A DNA stretch of 64,000 bases from Paracoccaceae bacterium (GTDB lineage Bacteria; Pseudomonadota; Alphaproteobacteria; Rhodobacterales; Rhodobacteraceae): positions 62,001 through 126,000 of the forward strand of contig PWZT01000037.1 in the NCBI GenBank assembly GCA_003567315.1. Direction: 5' to 3'. How positions within the stretch are numbered: position 1 is the first letter of the stretch; every line of letters begins with the position of its first letter. A program made the position numbers and the translations under genes. Shown in pieces: positions 1 to 13,495 of the stretch. The notes under the pieces are model-generated. The model did not search any database. It worked only from the letters and a program-made list of their open reading frames with translations, and had not been told where the DNA came from.

Positions 1-2
1 CG

Positions 3-68
3 CTGACCAAGGCCGATGACGGCGGGATCGATCTGAAGAAGATCGCCCCCAAGGCGCGGGTCTATTGA
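3..68 (+). CDS. sdhA: Succinate dehydrogenase flavoprotein subunit, C-terminal end (truncated by window start)
   Basis: Frame 3 reads [21 protein letters not shown], typical SdhA C-terminus, directly upstream of sdhB. Confidence 0.75.
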   Translation: MTKADDGGIDLKKIAPKARVY

Positions 69-379
69 TCCGCGCGGTTTCGCTCTCCACGCCGCTGGCG
101 CTGGTGGCCTGCGCCGATCTGCAAGACCAGATCGCGCGGGATGCGGCGCGCGCCAGTATTCGCCCGGTTCTGGCCGAGCGCTTTCCCGGTATGCCGCTGG
201 AACCTGCGAGCGATTGCGTTATCGATAATGCGAGCGCGGGCGAGTTGACCCGGCTTGCACATGCGGCAAATCAGCCAACCGTTTCTCCCGGAACCCAGAG
301 GCTCGTGGTCGAGATTGCCACGCGCCCTGCAACGATTAGATGTCTAGCCACAGACGGGCTTGCCCCGTTCCTGAATTGA
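65..379 (+). CDS. Small hypothetical protein between sdhA and sdhB
   Basis: 104 aa ORF with TTG start overlapping the sdhA stop; hydrophobic N-terminus with Cys (LALVACAD). Confidence 0.6.
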   Translation: MIRAVSLSTPLALVACADLQDQIARDAARASIRPVLAERFPGMPLEPASDCVIDNASAGELTRLAHAANQPTVSPGTQRLVVEIATRPATIRCLATDGLAPFLN

Positions 380-389
380 GGAGGCACCC

Positions 390-1169
390 ATGGTCCAATT
401 CGCTCTTCCCAAGAACAGCCAGATGCGTACTGGCAAGACCTGGCCCAAGCCCGAGACCGGCGGCAAGCTGCGGAAATTCCAGATTTATCGCTGGAACCCA
501 GATGACGGCGAAAACCCGCGCGTCGATACCTATTTCGTCGACCTCGATGATTGCGGGCCGATGGTGCTGGACGCGCTCATCTACATCAAGAACAAGATCG
601 ACCCGACGCTCACCTTCCGCCGCTCCTGCCGCGAGGGGATTTGCGGCTCTTGCGCGATGAATGTCGATGGGCAGAACAAGCTCGCCTGCATCTTCGGGAT
701 GGATGAGGTCAAGGGCGATGTGAAAATCTACCCCCTGCCCCATATGCCCGTGGTCAAGGATCTGATCCCCGATCTGAGCCATTTCTACGCGCAGCACGCG
801 TCTATCAAGCCATGGCTGGAGACCAAGTCGAACACGCCCGCGAAAGAGTGGCGCCAGTCGATCGAGGATCGCGAGAAACTCGACGGGCTGTATGAATGTG
901 TCATGTGCGCCTGCTGCTCGACTTCGTGCCCCTCTTACTGGTGGAATGGCGACCGCTATCTCGGGCCCGCCGCGCTGCTGCACGCCTATCGTTGGATCAT
1001 CGACTCGCGCGATGAGGCAACGGGCGAGCGACTCGATGATCTGCATGATCCGTTCAAGCTCTATCGGTGTCATACGATCATGAACTGCGCCCAGACCTGC
1101 CCGAAAGATCTGAATCCGGCAAAAGCCATTGCCGAGATCAAGAAGATGATGGTCGAGCGCACGATGTAA
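390..1169 (+). CDS. sdhB: Succinate dehydrogenase iron-sulfur subunit
   Basis: 259 aa; Fe-S motifs [45 protein letters not shown]. Confidence 0.97.
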   Translation: MVQFALPKNSQMRTGKTWPKPETGGKLRKFQIYRWNPDDGENPRVDTYFVDLDDCGPMVLDALIYIKNKIDPTLTFRRSCREGICGSCAMNVDGQNKLACIFGMDEVKGDVKIYPLPHMPVVKDLIPDLSHFYAQHASIKPWLETKSNTPAKEWRQSIEDREKLDGLYECVMCACCSTSCPSYWWNGDRYLGPAALLHAYRWIIDSRDEATGERLDDLHDPFKLYRCHTIMNCAQTCPKDLNPAKAIAEIKKMMVERTM

Positions 1170-1217
1170 TTTGCCGGGCACGCCGGGCGCGTAAATCCGC
1201 GCCCGGGCTCATCGCGC

Positions 1218-1775
1218 TCAACTCAGGCCAACGACAATCAGCGTGCCCAATGCATAGATCAGAATGCCGCCTCCGACCAGCAACCACGGGAAATTGCTTG
1301 CCACGGTCGCTTTCGCGAGGTTCTTGGCCTGTTCGGCCAGATCCGGCCATGTGTAGCTGACGAAATCACCTTGCGTGAAGAGTGCGCGCGGGCGTCCCTC
1401 GTCATCAACCACCGGCAGGCGGCGGAAGCGCTCGTTTGACATGATGCGCAGCCAGTCCAGCATCAGATCATCTTCACGCGCGACACGCGGCTCATCGGTC
1501 ATGATATCGCCTAGTGTGGTTTTCGCTGCGTCCATCTCTCCACCGACGACCTTGGTCATCACATCGCGCTCGGTGACAATCCCCTCGATCTTGCCATCGG
1601 CATCGACCACGATGATACAGCCATACCGCTTTTCGGACATTTTGCGGACAGCCTCAACGATCGGGTCCGAGGCCAGCCCGGTCAGCGGCTTCGGCTTGGT
1701 GCGGTACTCGGCGCGATCCTTCAACCGCGCGCCGCTGCGCTCCGCTGTTGCAGGTGTGTCTGTCGTCTGTGCCAT
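1218..1775 (-). CDS. CBS-domain protein with C-terminal transmembrane helix
   Basis: Two CBS motifs (GCIIVVDADGKIEGIVTERDV; RRLPVVDDEGRPRALFTQGDF); likely start MAQTTDTP. Confidence 0.85.
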   Translation of the reverse strand: MAQTTDTPATAERSGARLKDRAEYRTKPKPLTGLASDPIVEAVRKMSEKRYGCIIVVDADGKIEGIVTERDVMTKVVGGEMDAAKTTLGDIMTDEPRVAREDDLMLDWLRIMSNERFRRLPVVDDEGRPRALFTQGDFVSYTWPDLAEQAKNLAKATVASNFPWLLVGGGILIYALGTLIVVGLS

Positions 1776-1794
1776 GTGAACCTCGTCTGTTTGC

Positions 1795-2541
1795 GTGGTC
1801 TTGAGAGTAGGACGAAGATTGACCGCGTCAAAATGGCACATGTCGCGCTCTCTGGCGCCAGGATGTCGCACAGGCTGTCTTTTACCTATGCAGAGCCGTG
1901 ATTTGAAGCCACACTGCACTGTGAGATCTGACAGAATCGACATTATCGCGCTCTATGTGCTGCTCGCGCTCGCCATCGCTGGGCTTGTGCTGGCCAGCGT
2001 GGCTGCCGCCCGGACGGAAATCCGACCACCTCTCGTCCGGATCCCGCCTCCGCCGGATTTCGACCTGCAAGTGTCGTCCGACGGCACTGAAATCCAGTTT
2101 GAGGGCCGGGTCGATTTTGGCCTGACGGCTGCCATGCGCGAGCTTGTTGCGCAGCACCCCACGATCAAGCGCATGACCCTCGAGAGCCGCGGCGGCGTAA
2201 TTTCCGAGGCGCGCGGGGCAGTCACGGTCCTGCGCGCGCACGGGATTGCCACGCATGTGGAGGCGCATTGCGCATCGGCCTGTGCGCTTATTTTCGCAGG
2301 CGGGGCGACGCGCACATTGGCACCAGAGGCGCAACTCGGACTGCATGGCTACAGTCTGGCGCAGGATCGGCATTTCGGCATGATCGATCCAGTGGCCGAA
2401 ATGCAGCGTGATCTGGCGATATATCGCGCCTCCGGGCTGGAGAACCGGTTCGTGGCGAAGCTCGCAGAACTGCCGCAAAACCCGATGTGGTATCCGACCC
2501 GTGCAGAGTTGCAGGCCGCCGGGTTCGTGACCCACCCTTGA
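1795..2541 (+). CDS. Periplasmic/membrane-anchored ClpP-crotonase-like protein
   Basis: N-terminal TM helix, then RGGVISEARGAV..HCASACALIFAGG, a ClpP-like fold signature; true start may be near 1888. Confidence 0.7.
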   Translation: MVLRVGRRLTASKWHMSRSLAPGCRTGCLLPMQSRDLKPHCTVRSDRIDIIALYVLLALAIAGLVLASVAAARTEIRPPLVRIPPPPDFDLQVSSDGTEIQFEGRVDFGLTAAMRELVAQHPTIKRMTLESRGGVISEARGAVTVLRAHGIATHVEAHCASACALIFAGGATRTLAPEAQLGLHGYSLAQDRHFGMIDPVAEMQRDLAIYRASGLENRFVAKLAELPQNPMWYPTRAELQAAGFVTHP

Positions 2542-2572
2542 CGTAACTCCGACCAGCCCCCACAACATACCC

Positions 2573-2773
2573 ATGATCATTGTCCTCGGCATTCTCATCA
2601 CTATCGCGATCCTGCTGATCATGAAGCCCTGGGAGCGTCGCGCCTGTCGCTGGCGGCAGGACAGCCGCAAGCTTGCCGATGGGCGCGTCTTATTTACATG
2701 CGTCGCCTGCGGCGCGGAGGAAGCCGTGCCCAAGGGCCGTGAACCCACAACCTGCCGCGCAGGAGAGGCATGA
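2573..2773 (+). CDS. Small hypothetical protein, TM helix plus CxxC
   Basis: 66 aa ORF, overlaps the next gene by ATGA. Confidence 0.5.
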   Translation: MIIVLGILITIAILLIMKPWERRACRWRQDSRKLADGRVLFTCVACGAEEAVPKGREPTTCRAGEA

Positions 2774-3621
2774 TGCGCAAACCTCCCAAAGACGCCGATG
2801 CACGCCGCGCTGTCGCGCCAGTGGTCTGCTACCCGAATGACACGCTGCGCATCCCGCCGATGGAGCAATATCGCGCTGCACGCGAGACCGCGCGCGTGAC
2901 CACACGCATCACCGTGCCCCCGCGCGAAGCCCGGTGCTTCCATATGAGCGCAGGCAGTTTCTTTCGCATCACATGCGTCGAGGGGCCCCAGGTCGGCGAT
3001 CTCAACCTTTTTGAAGCGCGCAATCTGGACGAGCATTTCTATTCCGGCAAGACCCGTGCGCTGCATGGCAGCCATGTCAAGGTCGGTGACCGGCTCTGGT
3101 CCTGCCTGCCCTATCTGCGCCCGATGGCCACGATTCTCGAAGACACGCTGGACTGGTATGGACAGGATGAGCATGGCGGGCGTGTGCACGATGTGATCGG
3201 CACGCGCTGCGACCCTTATACGCATCACCTGCTGACGGGCGAGGATTACCACAACACCTGTCACTCCAACCTCACGCGCGCGCTCGCTGACTACCTAGGC
3301 TGTCCGCTCTCCGAGGCCGAGCCGCATGTGCATGACGTTCTCAATCTCTTCATGTGCACGGGCTTCACCCGCGACACGGGCCAGTATTTCATGAAGGCAA
3401 GCCCCGCACGCAAGGGTGACTATATAGAGGTTTTCGCCGAGATTGATCTGCTTGGCGTGCTCTCAGCCTGTCCGGGCGGTGATTGCGGCTGCGAGCACAG
3501 TTCGGATGCGGCGCAGTGCTACCCGCTGGAGGTAACGATCCATTCCCCTGCGGCCGGGGCACTCGATGGCTGGTACAGCCCGTCCAACAACCGCTATTCG
3601 CGCCGCCACGCGCCGGACTGA
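2770..3621 (+). CDS. DUF1989 (urea carboxylase-associated) family protein
   Basis: Family-like segments [49 protein letters not shown]. Confidence 0.8.
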   Translation: MMRKPPKDADARRAVAPVVCYPNDTLRIPPMEQYRAARETARVTTRITVPPREARCFHMSAGSFFRITCVEGPQVGDLNLFEARNLDEHFYSGKTRALHGSHVKVGDRLWSCLPYLRPMATILEDTLDWYGQDEHGGRVHDVIGTRCDPYTHHLLTGEDYHNTCHSNLTRALADYLGCPLSEAEPHVHDVLNLFMCTGFTRDTGQYFMKASPARKGDYIEVFAEIDLLGVLSACPGGDCGCEHSSDAAQCYPLEVTIHSPAAGALDGWYSPSNNRYSRRHAPD

Positions 3622-3658
3622 AAAGGCGGGCGCAAGGTATATTGACCGCCCGCCTTTT
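3621..3658 (+). terminator. Strong intrinsic terminator overlapping the stop codon
   Basis: AAAAGGCGGGCG/CGCCCGCCTTTT, 12-bp perfect stem with T tract. Confidence 0.85.
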
Positions 3659-3676
3659 CCGCTACATACGAAGCGC

Positions 3677-5476
3677 ATGACAGAGCTTTCGCATATCCGC
3701 AATTTCTCCATCGTGGCGCATATCGACCACGGCAAATCCACCTTGGCCGACAGGCTGATCCAGATGACGGGGACCGTGTCGGATCGCGACATGAAGGAGC
3801 AGTTGCTGGACGCGATGGATATCGAGCGCGAGCGCGGCATTACCATCAAGGCCAACACAGTGCGGATCGACTACGTCGCGCAGGATGGGCAGCAATATGT
3901 GCTCAACCTGATCGACACGCCGGGCCATGTCGATTTCGCCTATGAAGTCTCGCGCTCGATGCGCGCGGTCGAGGGCTCACTTCTGGTGGTGGATGCGTCG
4001 CAAGGCGTCGAAGCGCAGACACTCGCCAATGTCTATACAGCCATCGAGGCCGATCACGAGATCGTGCCGGTCCTGAACAAGATCGACCTGCCCGCCGCCG
4101 AGCCCGAGCGCGTGCAGGAGCAGATCGAGGATGTCATCGGGCTTGATGCGTCCGAGGCCGTGCTCATTTCGGCCAAGTCGGGCCTCGGCATCCCCGATGT
4201 GCTGGAAGCCATCGTGAAGCGCCTGCCCGCGCCCAAGGGGACACGTGATGCCCCGCTCAAGGCGATGCTGGTCGATAGCTGGTATGACCCCTATCTCGGG
4301 GTCGTGGTTCTCTTTCGGGTCATGGACGGCGTCATCCGCAAGGGCGACGCGATCAAGATGATGCAGACCGGCGCAAAATACGGTGTCGACAAGCTTGCGG
4401 TGCTGAAACCTGCCATGGTGGATGTGGCCGAGCTTGGGCCGGGCGAAATCGGCGTGCTGACAGCCTCGATCAAGCAGGTGCGAGACACCAAGGTTGGCGA
4501 CACGATCACGCATGAAAAGAAAGGCTGCGAGACACCGCTGCCGGGCTTCAAACCCTCGGTCCCGGTGGTGTTCTGCGGGCTGTTCCCTGTAGATAGCGCG
4601 GAGTTCGAAGATCTGCGCAATGCCATCGAGAAATTGGCACTCAATGACGCATCTTTCAGCTACGAGATGGAAAGTTCCGCCGCACTTGGCTTCGGCTTTC
4701 GCTGCGGGTTTCTGGGTCTGTTGCATCTCGAGGTCATCCGCGACAGGTTGGAGCGCGAATATGGCATCGACCTGATCACCACCGCGCCGAGTGTGGTCTA
4801 TCATGTGCATATGCGTGATGGCGAGCTGATCGAGTTGCACAACCCCGCCGACTTGCCCGATCTCACTCATGTCGACCATATCGAGGAGCCGCGCATCAAG
4901 GCCACGATCCTTGTGCCGGATGATTTCCTTGGTGACGTGCTCAAACTCTGTCAGGACCGGCGCGGCATTCAGCAGGAGCTGACCTACGCAGGCAGCCGCG
5001 CGATGGTGGTCTATGATCTGCCGCTCAATGAGGTGGTGTTCGATTTCTACGACCGGCTGAAATCCATCACCAAGGGCTACGCGTCCTTTGATTACGAAAT
5101 CACGGGTTACCGGCAGGACAATCTGGTCAAGATGCAGATCCTCGTGAATGACGAGCCGGTGGATGCGCTCTCGATGATGGTCCATCGCGACCGCGCCGAG
5201 GGGCGCGGGCGGGCGATGTGCGAGAAGCTCAAGGACCTGATACCACGGCATATGTTCAAGATCCCGATCCAGGCGGCAATTGGCGGCAAGGTGATCGCAC
5301 GCGAGACCTTGGCGGCCTTGCGCAAGGATGTGACGGCGAAATGCTACGGTGGGGATGTGACGCGGAAGAAGAAATTGCTGGAGAAGCAGAAGGCCGGCAA
5401 GAAGAAGATGCGCCAGTTCGGGAAGGTCGAAATCCCGCAGCAGGCGTTCATTAGTGCGCTGAAAATGGATGGATAA
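3677..5476 (+). CDS. lepA: Elongation factor 4 (LepA)
   Basis: [42 protein letters not shown]; LepA C-terminal domain. Confidence 0.98.
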   Translation: MTELSHIRNFSIVAHIDHGKSTLADRLIQMTGTVSDRDMKEQLLDAMDIERERGITIKANTVRIDYVAQDGQQYVLNLIDTPGHVDFAYEVSRSMRAVEGSLLVVDASQGVEAQTLANVYTAIEADHEIVPVLNKIDLPAAEPERVQEQIEDVIGLDASEAVLISAKSGLGIPDVLEAIVKRLPAPKGTRDAPLKAMLVDSWYDPYLGVVVLFRVMDGVIRKGDAIKMMQTGAKYGVDKLAVLKPAMVDVAELGPGEIGVLTASIKQVRDTKVGDTITHEKKGCETPLPGFKPSVPVVFCGLFPVDSAEFEDLRNAIEKLALNDASFSYEMESSAALGFGFRCGFLGLLHLEVIRDRLEREYGIDLITTAPSVVYHVHMRDGELIELHNPADLPDLTHVDHIEEPRIKATILVPDDFLGDVLKLCQDRRGIQQELTYAGSRAMVVYDLPLNEVVFDFYDRLKSITKGYASFDYEITGYRQDNLVKMQILVNDEPVDALSMMVHRDRAEGRGRAMCEKLKDLIPRHMFKIPIQAAIGGKVIARETLAALRKDVTAKCYGGDVTRKKKLLEKQKAGKKKMRQFGKVEIPQQAFISALKMDG

Positions 5477-5500
5477 ACCCCAGGCCGCAACTCCAAAACA

Positions 5501-5587
5501 TGGTGGCCGCTGTGGGAGTCGAACCCACACGCCCTTGCGAGCAACGGATTTTAAGTCCGGTCTGTCTACCAGTTCCAGCAAGCGGCC
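5501..5587 (-). tRNA. tRNA-Leu (anticodon UAA), CCA encoded
   Basis: Reverse complement GGCCGCTTGCTGGAACTGGTAGAC...CTTAAAA...GTGGGTTCGACTCCCAC AGCGGCCACCA. Confidence 0.95.
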
Positions 5588-5638
5588 TGCCCGTGGTCTA
5601 GACCGCGCGCCAAGCCGCTTCAAGCCTGAAACCTCGCC

Positions 5639-7030
<1,392 letters not shown>

Positions 7031-7146
7031 GAAATGCTCTCACAAATGCGCAGCCGGATCAAACCGAATGCTGCGCAGCCCTTGACCTTATCTGCGTCGC
7101 GAAGGCATGTAGTGCTATCTGCACCCGCGCGCTCCGGACATATGCC

Positions 7147-7728
7147 ATGCTGCTACTGATCGATAATTACGACAGTTTCACCTATAATCTGGTGCATTAT
7201 CTCGGTGAGCTCGGCGCGGACGTTCAGGTGCACCGCAATGATGCGCTCGATGTGCAAGCGGCCATGTCGCTTCGCCCGGCGGGGATCGTGCTCTCGCCCG
7301 GGCCGTGCGACCCGGATCAGGCCGGGATCTGTTTGGCCCTCACCCTTGCCGCAGCCGAGGCTCGCGTGCCACTCCTCGGCGTCTGTCTCGGGCATCAGTC
7401 CATCGGACAGGCCTTTGGTGGACAGGTGGTGCGCGCGCCGCAGATCGTGCATGGCAAGCTTGGCCAGATGCATCACGCAGGCCAAGGCGTGTTCGAGGGC
7501 CTGCCCTCACCCCTTCTGGCCACGCGCTATCATTCACTTGTTGTGGATCGCGAGAGCCTGCCCGCCTGCCTCGAGGTCACGAGTTGGCTGGAAGACGGGC
7601 TGATCATGGGTCTGCGCCACCGTGATTTGCCCGTCGAGGGCGTTCAATTTCACCCCGAGAGCATTCGTTCCGAACATGGCCATGCCATGTTGCGCAATTT
7701 TCTAAACCAGATATCGGTGGCCGCCTGA
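7147..7728 (+). CDS. trpG: Anthranilate synthase component II (glutamine amidotransferase)
   Basis: [46 protein letters not shown]; precedes trpD. Confidence 0.95.
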   Translation: MLLLIDNYDSFTYNLVHYLGELGADVQVHRNDALDVQAAMSLRPAGIVLSPGPCDPDQAGICLALTLAAAEARVPLLGVCLGHQSIGQAFGGQVVRAPQIVHGKLGQMHHAGQGVFEGLPSPLLATRYHSLVVDRESLPACLEVTSWLEDGLIMGLRHRDLPVEGVQFHPESIRSEHGHAMLRNFLNQISVAA

Positions 7729-8747
7729 TGGATCAACTCAAACCCCTGATCGGGATCGCTGCAACCCGCGCACTGACACGCGACGAGGCCGAAACGGCTT
7801 TTAACCTTCTGTTCGAAGGCGAGGCCACCCCGGCTCAGACTGGCGGATTTCTCATGGCGCTGCGCACGCGTGGTGAGACTGTTGACGAATACGCGGCCGC
7901 GGCGGCTGTGATGCGCGCGAAATGCGTCAAGGTGCGTGCACCTGCCGAGGCGATGGACATTGTCGGCACAGGGGGGGATGGCAAGGGCACGCTGAACATC
8001 TCCACAGCGACCGCCTTCGTCGTGGCTGGGGCGGGCGTCCCGGTCGCCAAGCACGGCAATCGAAACCTGTCGTCCAAATCGGGCGCGGCGGATGCGCTGG
8101 GGGCGCTCGGGATCAATGTGATGGTCGGCGCGGATGTAGTCGAGCAGGCGCTGCGCGAGGCCGGAATCGGTTTCATGATGGCCCCGATGCACCACCCGGC
8201 GATGCGCCATGTCGGGCCTGTGAGGATGGAGCTTGGCACGCGGACAATCTTCAACATTCTCGGGCCGCTGACCAACCCCGCGGGCGTGGCCTATCAGTTG
8301 ACAGGCGCATTCTCCGCCGATCTGCTGCAGCCCATGGCAGAGACGCTGCGGGCGCTTGGGACCAAACGTGCGTGGCTGGTACATGGCGGCGATGGCACTG
8401 ACGAGTTGTCGATTGCAGCGCAGAGCGAGGTTGTCGCGCTGGAGGATGGCCAGTTGCGCCGCTTCCGCCTGCATCCAGAGGAAGCCGGCTTGAAGCAACA
8501 CAGATTCGAAGACCTGCTCGGCGGCGCGCCGGGCGAGAATGCGGCAGAGTTGCGCGCTGTCCTCGATGGTGCCGGGCGACCTGCTTATCGCGATGCGGTC
8601 CTGCTCAATGCGGCTGCGGCGCTCGTAGTTGCAGGCCGAAGCGAGGCTTTGACCGACGGTGTGGAACGCGCACGTGAAAGCATCGCTTCTGGGGCCGCGC
8701 GAAAGGCTGCCGAAACGCTGGCACGCATCAGCCCGACTGAAACCTGA
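7728..8747 (+). CDS. trpD: Anthranilate phosphoribosyltransferase
   Basis: [49 protein letters not shown]. Confidence 0.97.
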   Translation: MDQLKPLIGIAATRALTRDEAETAFNLLFEGEATPAQTGGFLMALRTRGETVDEYAAAAAVMRAKCVKVRAPAEAMDIVGTGGDGKGTLNISTATAFVVAGAGVPVAKHGNRNLSSKSGAADALGALGINVMVGADVVEQALREAGIGFMMAPMHHPAMRHVGPVRMELGTRTIFNILGPLTNPAGVAYQLTGAFSADLLQPMAETLRALGTKRAWLVHGGDGTDELSIAAQSEVVALEDGQLRRFRLHPEEAGLKQHRFEDLLGGAPGENAAELRAVLDGAGRPAYRDAVLLNAAAALVVAGRSEALTDGVERARESIASGAARKAAETLARISPTET

Positions 8748-8769
8748 TCCATTTCGGAGATTGCACGCG

Positions 8770-9579
8770 ATGGCCACCATTCTCGACACGATCAAGGCTT
8801 ACAAGCTGGAAGAAGTCGCCGCACGAAAGGCAATCCGCACGCTTGGCGACCTCGAGGACGCTGCGCGCGCTGCCCCGGCCCCGCGCGGCTTTGGCACTGC
8901 CTTGGGCGCAGCCGAACAAACCGGTTACGGGTTGATTGCAGAGATCAAGAAGGCCAGCCCCTCCAAGGGTCTGATCCGCGCGGATTTCGATCCCCCTGCC
9001 CTCGCCCGCGCCTATGAGCAAGGCGGTGCGAGCTGCCTGAGCGTGCTGACGGACACGCCCAGTTTTCAGGGCGCTGACCACTTCCTGACCGAGGCGCGCT
9101 CTGCCACCAGCCTTCCGGCGCTGCGCAAGGATTTCATGTATGATGTCTATCAGGTTGCAGAGGCTCGCGCGCTCCATGCCGATTGCATCCTGATCATCAT
9201 GGCCTCTGTCTCCGACGCGCAGGCGCAGGAGCTCGAGGCCGCAGCGTTCGACTGGGGCATGGATGTGCTGGTCGAAGTGCATGACGAGGAAGAACTGGAG
9301 CGCGCGCTATGCCTCCGCTCGCCTCTGCTGGGCATCAACAATCGTAACCTCAAGACCTTCGAGGTGACGCTCGACACCACGCGGCGGTTGTCAAAGCTGG
9401 TGCCCGAGGACAAGCTCCTCATCGCAGAGAGCGGGCTACACGCCCCGGCCGATCTGGCCGACCTCGCCGCATATGGCGCGCGCAGTTTTCTGATTGGCGA
9501 AAGCCTGATGCGGCAAGCCGATGTAGCGCGAGCGACGCGCGATCTACTGGCTGACCCGGTTCTGCCCGAAAAGGTGTGA
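8770..9579 (+). CDS. trpC: Indole-3-glycerol phosphate synthase
   Basis: [47 protein letters not shown]. Confidence 0.97.
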   Translation: MATILDTIKAYKLEEVAARKAIRTLGDLEDAARAAPAPRGFGTALGAAEQTGYGLIAEIKKASPSKGLIRADFDPPALARAYEQGGASCLSVLTDTPSFQGADHFLTEARSATSLPALRKDFMYDVYQVAEARALHADCILIIMASVSDAQAQELEAAAFDWGMDVLVEVHDEEELERALCLRSPLLGINNRNLKTFEVTLDTTRRLSKLVPEDKLLIAESGLHAPADLADLAAYGARSFLIGESLMRQADVARATRDLLADPVLPEKV

Positions 9580-9580
9580 T

Positions 9581-10060
9581 GTGGAGAAACTGACACATTT
9601 TGACGCAGATGGGCACGCACACATGGTTGACGTGTCGGAAAAATCCCATACTGTGCGGGTGGCCATTGCCGAAAGCGCCGTGCAGATGCGCCCCGAAACT
9701 CTGGCGCTCATAACCGAGGGTCGCGCCAAGAAGGGTGATGTTCTGGGCGTTGCCCGGCTTGCGGGGATCATGGGGGCGAAGCGCTGCGCGGATCTCATCC
9801 CGCTCTGTCATCCGCTGCCGATTACCAAGGTCACACTCGATCTGACTCCGGATGAGACTCTGCCGGGCGTTCAAATCCGCGCGGAAGTGCGCACCACGGG
9901 CCAGACCGGGGTCGAGATGGAGGCCCTTACCGCTGCGTCGGTCGCAGCCCTGACTGTCTATGACATGCTCAAGGCCGCCGAGAAATCCATGACGATCACC
10001 GCAACACGCGTGGTTCTGAAAGATGGGGGCAAATCCGGGCGTTACGAGGCAGCCCCATGA
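9581..10060 (+). CDS. moaC: Cyclic pyranopterin monophosphate synthase
   Basis: [55 protein letters not shown] start. Confidence 0.97.
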   Translation: MEKLTHFDADGHAHMVDVSEKSHTVRVAIAESAVQMRPETLALITEGRAKKGDVLGVARLAGIMGAKRCADLIPLCHPLPITKVTLDLTPDETLPGVQIRAEVRTTGQTGVEMEALTAASVAALTVYDMLKAAEKSMTITATRVVLKDGGKSGRYEAAP

Positions 10061-11229
10061 TCTCTGTCGAGACGGCGCTGACGGAAATATTTTCGCTTGT
10101 AGCGCCCTTAGAGACCGAAGAGATCGCCGTGTCCGAGGCCGCAGGCCGCGTGCTGCGCTTGCCTGTCGTCGCCTCACGCGATCAGCCTCCCTTCGACGCC
10201 TCAGCGATGGACGGGTACGCTGTCGCCGATCCTGTCGCAGCGGGCGGGCGGTTCAAGATCATCGGTCAAGCCTCTACAGGCGCAAGTTTTTCAGGGTCCG
10301 TCGGTGCAAATGAGGCCGTCCGGATCTTCACTGGCGCACCGGTCCCGGACGGCGCCACCCGCATCCTCATTCAGGAAAACGTCACCCGCGATGGCGAACA
10401 CATAACGCTGGACACCTCGCCTGATCCGACCACGCATATCCGGCCTCGGGCGCAAGATTTCGCCGCAGGCGACCAGATCAGCGCGCCGCGTCGATTACGC
10501 CCTGTCGAACTCGCGCTGCTGGCTGCGATGAATTGTCCGCAAGTCACTGTCAGCAAGCGTCCGGAGGTCACGATCATCGCCACCGGCGATGAATTGGTGA
10601 TGCCCGGCGAAACCCCGCGCGCCGACCAGATCATCGCCTCGAACGCGTTTGCGATCAAGGCGATTGCCGAAGCAGAAGGTGCGCACGCGCGGATCCTGCC
10701 GATTGCCCGCGACACGGAGGAGAGCCTGCGCGCGGTGTTCGAGCTTGCGCAGGGCGCCGATATGATCATCACGATCGGCGGGGCGTCGGTTGGTGATTTC
10801 GACCTCGTGGGGCCCGTTTGCGAGGCTCTCGGAGCAAGGCGGTCTTTCTACAAGGTGGCGATGCGACCAGGCAAGCCGCTGATGGCCGGGCGCCTGGGCG
10901 ACGCGTTGTTGCTTGGCCTGCCCGGCAACCCCGTGTCTTCAATCGTTTGTGCACATCTCTTCATGCGCCCGGCGTTGCGCGCGATGCTCGGCCTCGGCGC
11001 CTATCCAATGCCAAGCGCAACAGCCTCACTCACACATGATATAGACGCCAATGGTCCTCGTGCACACTACATGCGCGCGCGTCTGGGGCCGGGGCCGTCC
11101 ATCACGGCGCTGCCGCGACAGGATTCCGCGCTTCTCGGTGTTCTTGCCGAGGCAGATGCCCTTCTCATCCGAGCACCGCATGATCCAGCGCGCGAGGAAG
11201 GTGAACATATGCGGTATATTCTACTGTAG
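10057..11229 (+). CDS. moeA: Molybdopterin molybdotransferase
   Basis: [49 protein letters not shown]. Confidence 0.96.
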   Translation: MISVETALTEIFSLVAPLETEEIAVSEAAGRVLRLPVVASRDQPPFDASAMDGYAVADPVAAGGRFKIIGQASTGASFSGSVGANEAVRIFTGAPVPDGATRILIQENVTRDGEHITLDTSPDPTTHIRPRAQDFAAGDQISAPRRLRPVELALLAAMNCPQVTVSKRPEVTIIATGDELVMPGETPRADQIIASNAFAIKAIAEAEGAHARILPIARDTEESLRAVFELAQGADMIITIGGASVGDFDLVGPVCEALGARRSFYKVAMRPGKPLMAGRLGDALLLGLPGNPVSSIVCAHLFMRPALRAMLGLGAYPMPSATASLTHDIDANGPRAHYMRARLGPGPSITALPRQDSALLGVLAEADALLIRAPHDPAREEGEHMRYILL

Positions 11230-11246
11230 ACCTTGACACCCAGCGC

Positions 11247-11261
11247 GAACAATGGCAGAAC
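11247..11261 (+). promoter_or_regulatory. LexA (SOS) box upstream of lexA
   Basis: GAAC-AATGGCA-GAAC matches the alphaproteobacterial GAAC-N7-GAAC/GTTC-N7-GTTC consensus; 34 bp upstream of the lexA start. Confidence 0.85.
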
Positions 11262-11294
11262 ATTTGCGAATTGCTGTCGTCTATCGGAGAAGCC

Positions 11295-11987
11295 ATGCTT
11301 ACGCGCAAACAAATCGAATTGTTACGGCTCATTCACACGCGGATGGAAGCCGATGGCGTGGCCCCTTCTTTCGACGAGATGAAGGATGCACTCGATCTGA
11401 GGTCGAAATCAGGCATTCACCGATTGATCACAGCCTTGGAAGAGCGTGGCTTTATCCGGCGCCTTGCCCACAAGGCACGCGCGATCGAGGTGCTCAAACT
11501 GCCTGATGCGCTGAGCAAGGAAGGTTTTGTTCCAACGGTTCTGGATGGCGGTGCTGTTGGAAAACAGGCCCAGCCCGCAGGCCACATGCCGGTCGAGTCT
11601 GCGGCGCTGGAATTACCGATCATGGGGCGCATCGCTGCAGGCACGCCCATTGAGGCGATCAGCGCGCGGGTGAATGACATCGCCGTCCCGGGCAGCATGC
11701 TGAATGCCCGCTCGGCGCATTATGCGCTGGAGGTCCAGGGCGACTCGATGATTGACCTTGGCATAAATGACGGCGATATCGTCGTCATCCGCGAGCAAGA
11801 CGCAGCCGATAATGGCGACATCGTGGTTGCGCTTGTAGATGGTCATGAAGCGACATTGAAGCGGTTCAAAAGGCAGAATGGCATGATCGCGCTGGAAGCC
11901 GCCAACCCGGCCTATGAAACCCGCCTTTTGCGTGACGATCAGGTGCAGGTGCAGGGACGGCTGGTCGGTCTGATAAGAAGCTATTGA
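11295..11987 (+). CDS. lexA: LexA repressor
   Basis: [30 protein letters not shown]; peptidase S24 segment [19 protein letters not shown]. Confidence 0.97.
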   Translation: MLTRKQIELLRLIHTRMEADGVAPSFDEMKDALDLRSKSGIHRLITALEERGFIRRLAHKARAIEVLKLPDALSKEGFVPTVLDGGAVGKQAQPAGHMPVESAALELPIMGRIAAGTPIEAISARVNDIAVPGSMLNARSAHYALEVQGDSMIDLGINDGDIVVIREQDAADNGDIVVALVDGHEATLKRFKRQNGMIALEAANPAYETRLLRDDQVQVQGRLVGLIRSY

Positions 11988-12225
11988 GTCTCTCGGACGC
12001 CTGGTAGCGCCCATGCGCTATGCGAGACCCGCGTAGCGTGTTGCGTGTGAGGCGACAGAATGCGCCGGAGCGAGGCAGGACAGGGCCGAATTGCACTCTG
12101 AATCGCCGAAAATCAGAGTGTGCCGATCATGCGCTCTATGATCGTTCTCTCCTTTCGAGAACGAACGCCCTTGCTGAGGTGTCGGCGCAGGCTCAAGCGG
12201 CATAATACGATATGATGCAGAGCGG

Positions 12226-13413
12226 TCAGCATCCCTGTGCGTAGCGTGCAGCGTGTTTTCCGGCCCAATACCCGGTAGCGAGACATGCCGTCAGAAGATA
12301 CCCGCCTGTTGGCGCCTCCCAATCCAGCATTTCTCCTGCCAGGAAAACCCCCGGCCAATCCCGCAGCATCAATCCATCATCAACCGCAGCATGCGCGACG
12401 CCACCTGCGGTCGAAATCGCTTCCTCCAGAGGTCGAGGCCCCCGCAGCGGAACTGGCAACGCTTTCAGGGCATTGGCAAGGCAGTTGTCATCCAATGGCA
12501 AAGGGCGCAAGCACTCCATGACCAAGGCATGTCGCACGCCTTCGAGCCGCAAAGCCCTGCGCAAACGGTTTGACACCGAGAGTTTTCGCGGCTGCCGCGA
12601 AAGCCGATGCAACAGGTCGCGCCCGTCCAGATCGGGAAAGAGGTCAATCGTCAGATCAGCCCCTTCACGCAAAGCCCTCGAGAGCGCGTAGATGCCACCC
12701 CCCTCGACGCCGTGCGAAGACACGACAAATTCCGCACGCACTTTCTGCTGGCCTGCCCGCAACGCGACATTTTTCACCGGCTCACCGAAATGAACGCGCA
12801 TATGGGGCGACCAAGCCACATCAAAGCCCATATTAGAAGGCTCGAACTGATTAACGGGAATGCTGCGTTGCTCCAGATGTGGACGCCACGCCCCGTCAGA
12901 ACCAAGCCGCGACCAGCTTGCCCCGCCCAGCGCAAGTACACAGACGCCGGGGCGTATTTCTCGCGGCCCATCCGGTGTTGCGAAAAAGAATTCACCACCG
13001 GTCCAACGCCAGCCACGCCTCAGACCAACGCCCATCATTTCAAGCCGCGCCAGCCAGGTCCGCAGCAAGGGCGAGGCTTTCATGGCACGCGGGAAAACTC
13101 GCCCGGAGGAGCCTGTAAACAGCTCCTGCCCCAGGCTCTCGGCCCAGTCCCGGATTTGTTCTGGGCCAAATTCGCGCAGCATCGGCTCAAGCCATGCTGC
13201 GGCCTCGGTGTATTTTCCAAGCTGTGCGTCAAGGGGCGCCGCATTCAGGAGATTGAGCCCGGATTTTCCCGCCATGAGAAATTTCCGGGCGGGCGATGGT
13301 TTCGCCTCGCAGATCACGACACTGCGCCCTGCACAGGCGAGCGCTTCGGCAGCCATAAGCCCGGCCGGACCTGCGCCTATCACAACTGCGTCGACTGGCT
13401 CTGGCTGAGTCAT
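12226..13413 (-). CDS. NAD(P)/FAD-dependent oxidoreductase, HI0933/BaiN-like
   Basis: VIGAGPAGLMAAEALA, KFLMAGKSGLNLLN, LALGGASWSRLGSDG, FLAGEMLDWEAPTGGYLL. Confidence 0.88.
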   Translation of the reverse strand: MTQPEPVDAVVIGAGPAGLMAAEALACAGRSVVICEAKPSPARKFLMAGKSGLNLLNAAPLDAQLGKYTEAAAWLEPMLREFGPEQIRDWAESLGQELFTGSSGRVFPRAMKASPLLRTWLARLEMMGVGLRRGWRWTGGEFFFATPDGPREIRPGVCVLALGGASWSRLGSDGAWRPHLEQRSIPVNQFEPSNMGFDVAWSPHMRVHFGEPVKNVALRAGQQKVRAEFVVSSHGVEGGGIYALSRALREGADLTIDLFPDLDGRDLLHRLSRQPRKLSVSNRLRRALRLEGVRHALVMECLRPLPLDDNCLANALKALPVPLRGPRPLEEAISTAGGVAHAAVDDGLMLRDWPGVFLAGEMLDWEAPTGGYLLTACLATGYWAGKHAARYAQGC

Positions 13414-13495
13414 CCTGCTTTGACAACGCTTTGAGGCGTCGGAGATATTGCAGTATCGATCTGAACACACATATGATTGGCAATCGAGACGCGAG

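Noticed and set aside
5501-5587. tRNA-Leu as an island integration site
   Set aside because: No integrase or duplicated tRNA 3' end seen nearby
3977-5623. 548-aa minus-strand ORF opposite lepA
   Set aside because: Antisense to a clear lepA; GC-rich shadow ORF with no recognisable domain
12018-12203. Overlapping small ORFs on both strands between lexA and the flavoprotein gene
   Set aside because: No domain or RBS support; likely intergenic. A 7-bp-arm hairpin at 12143-12163 may be a weak terminator
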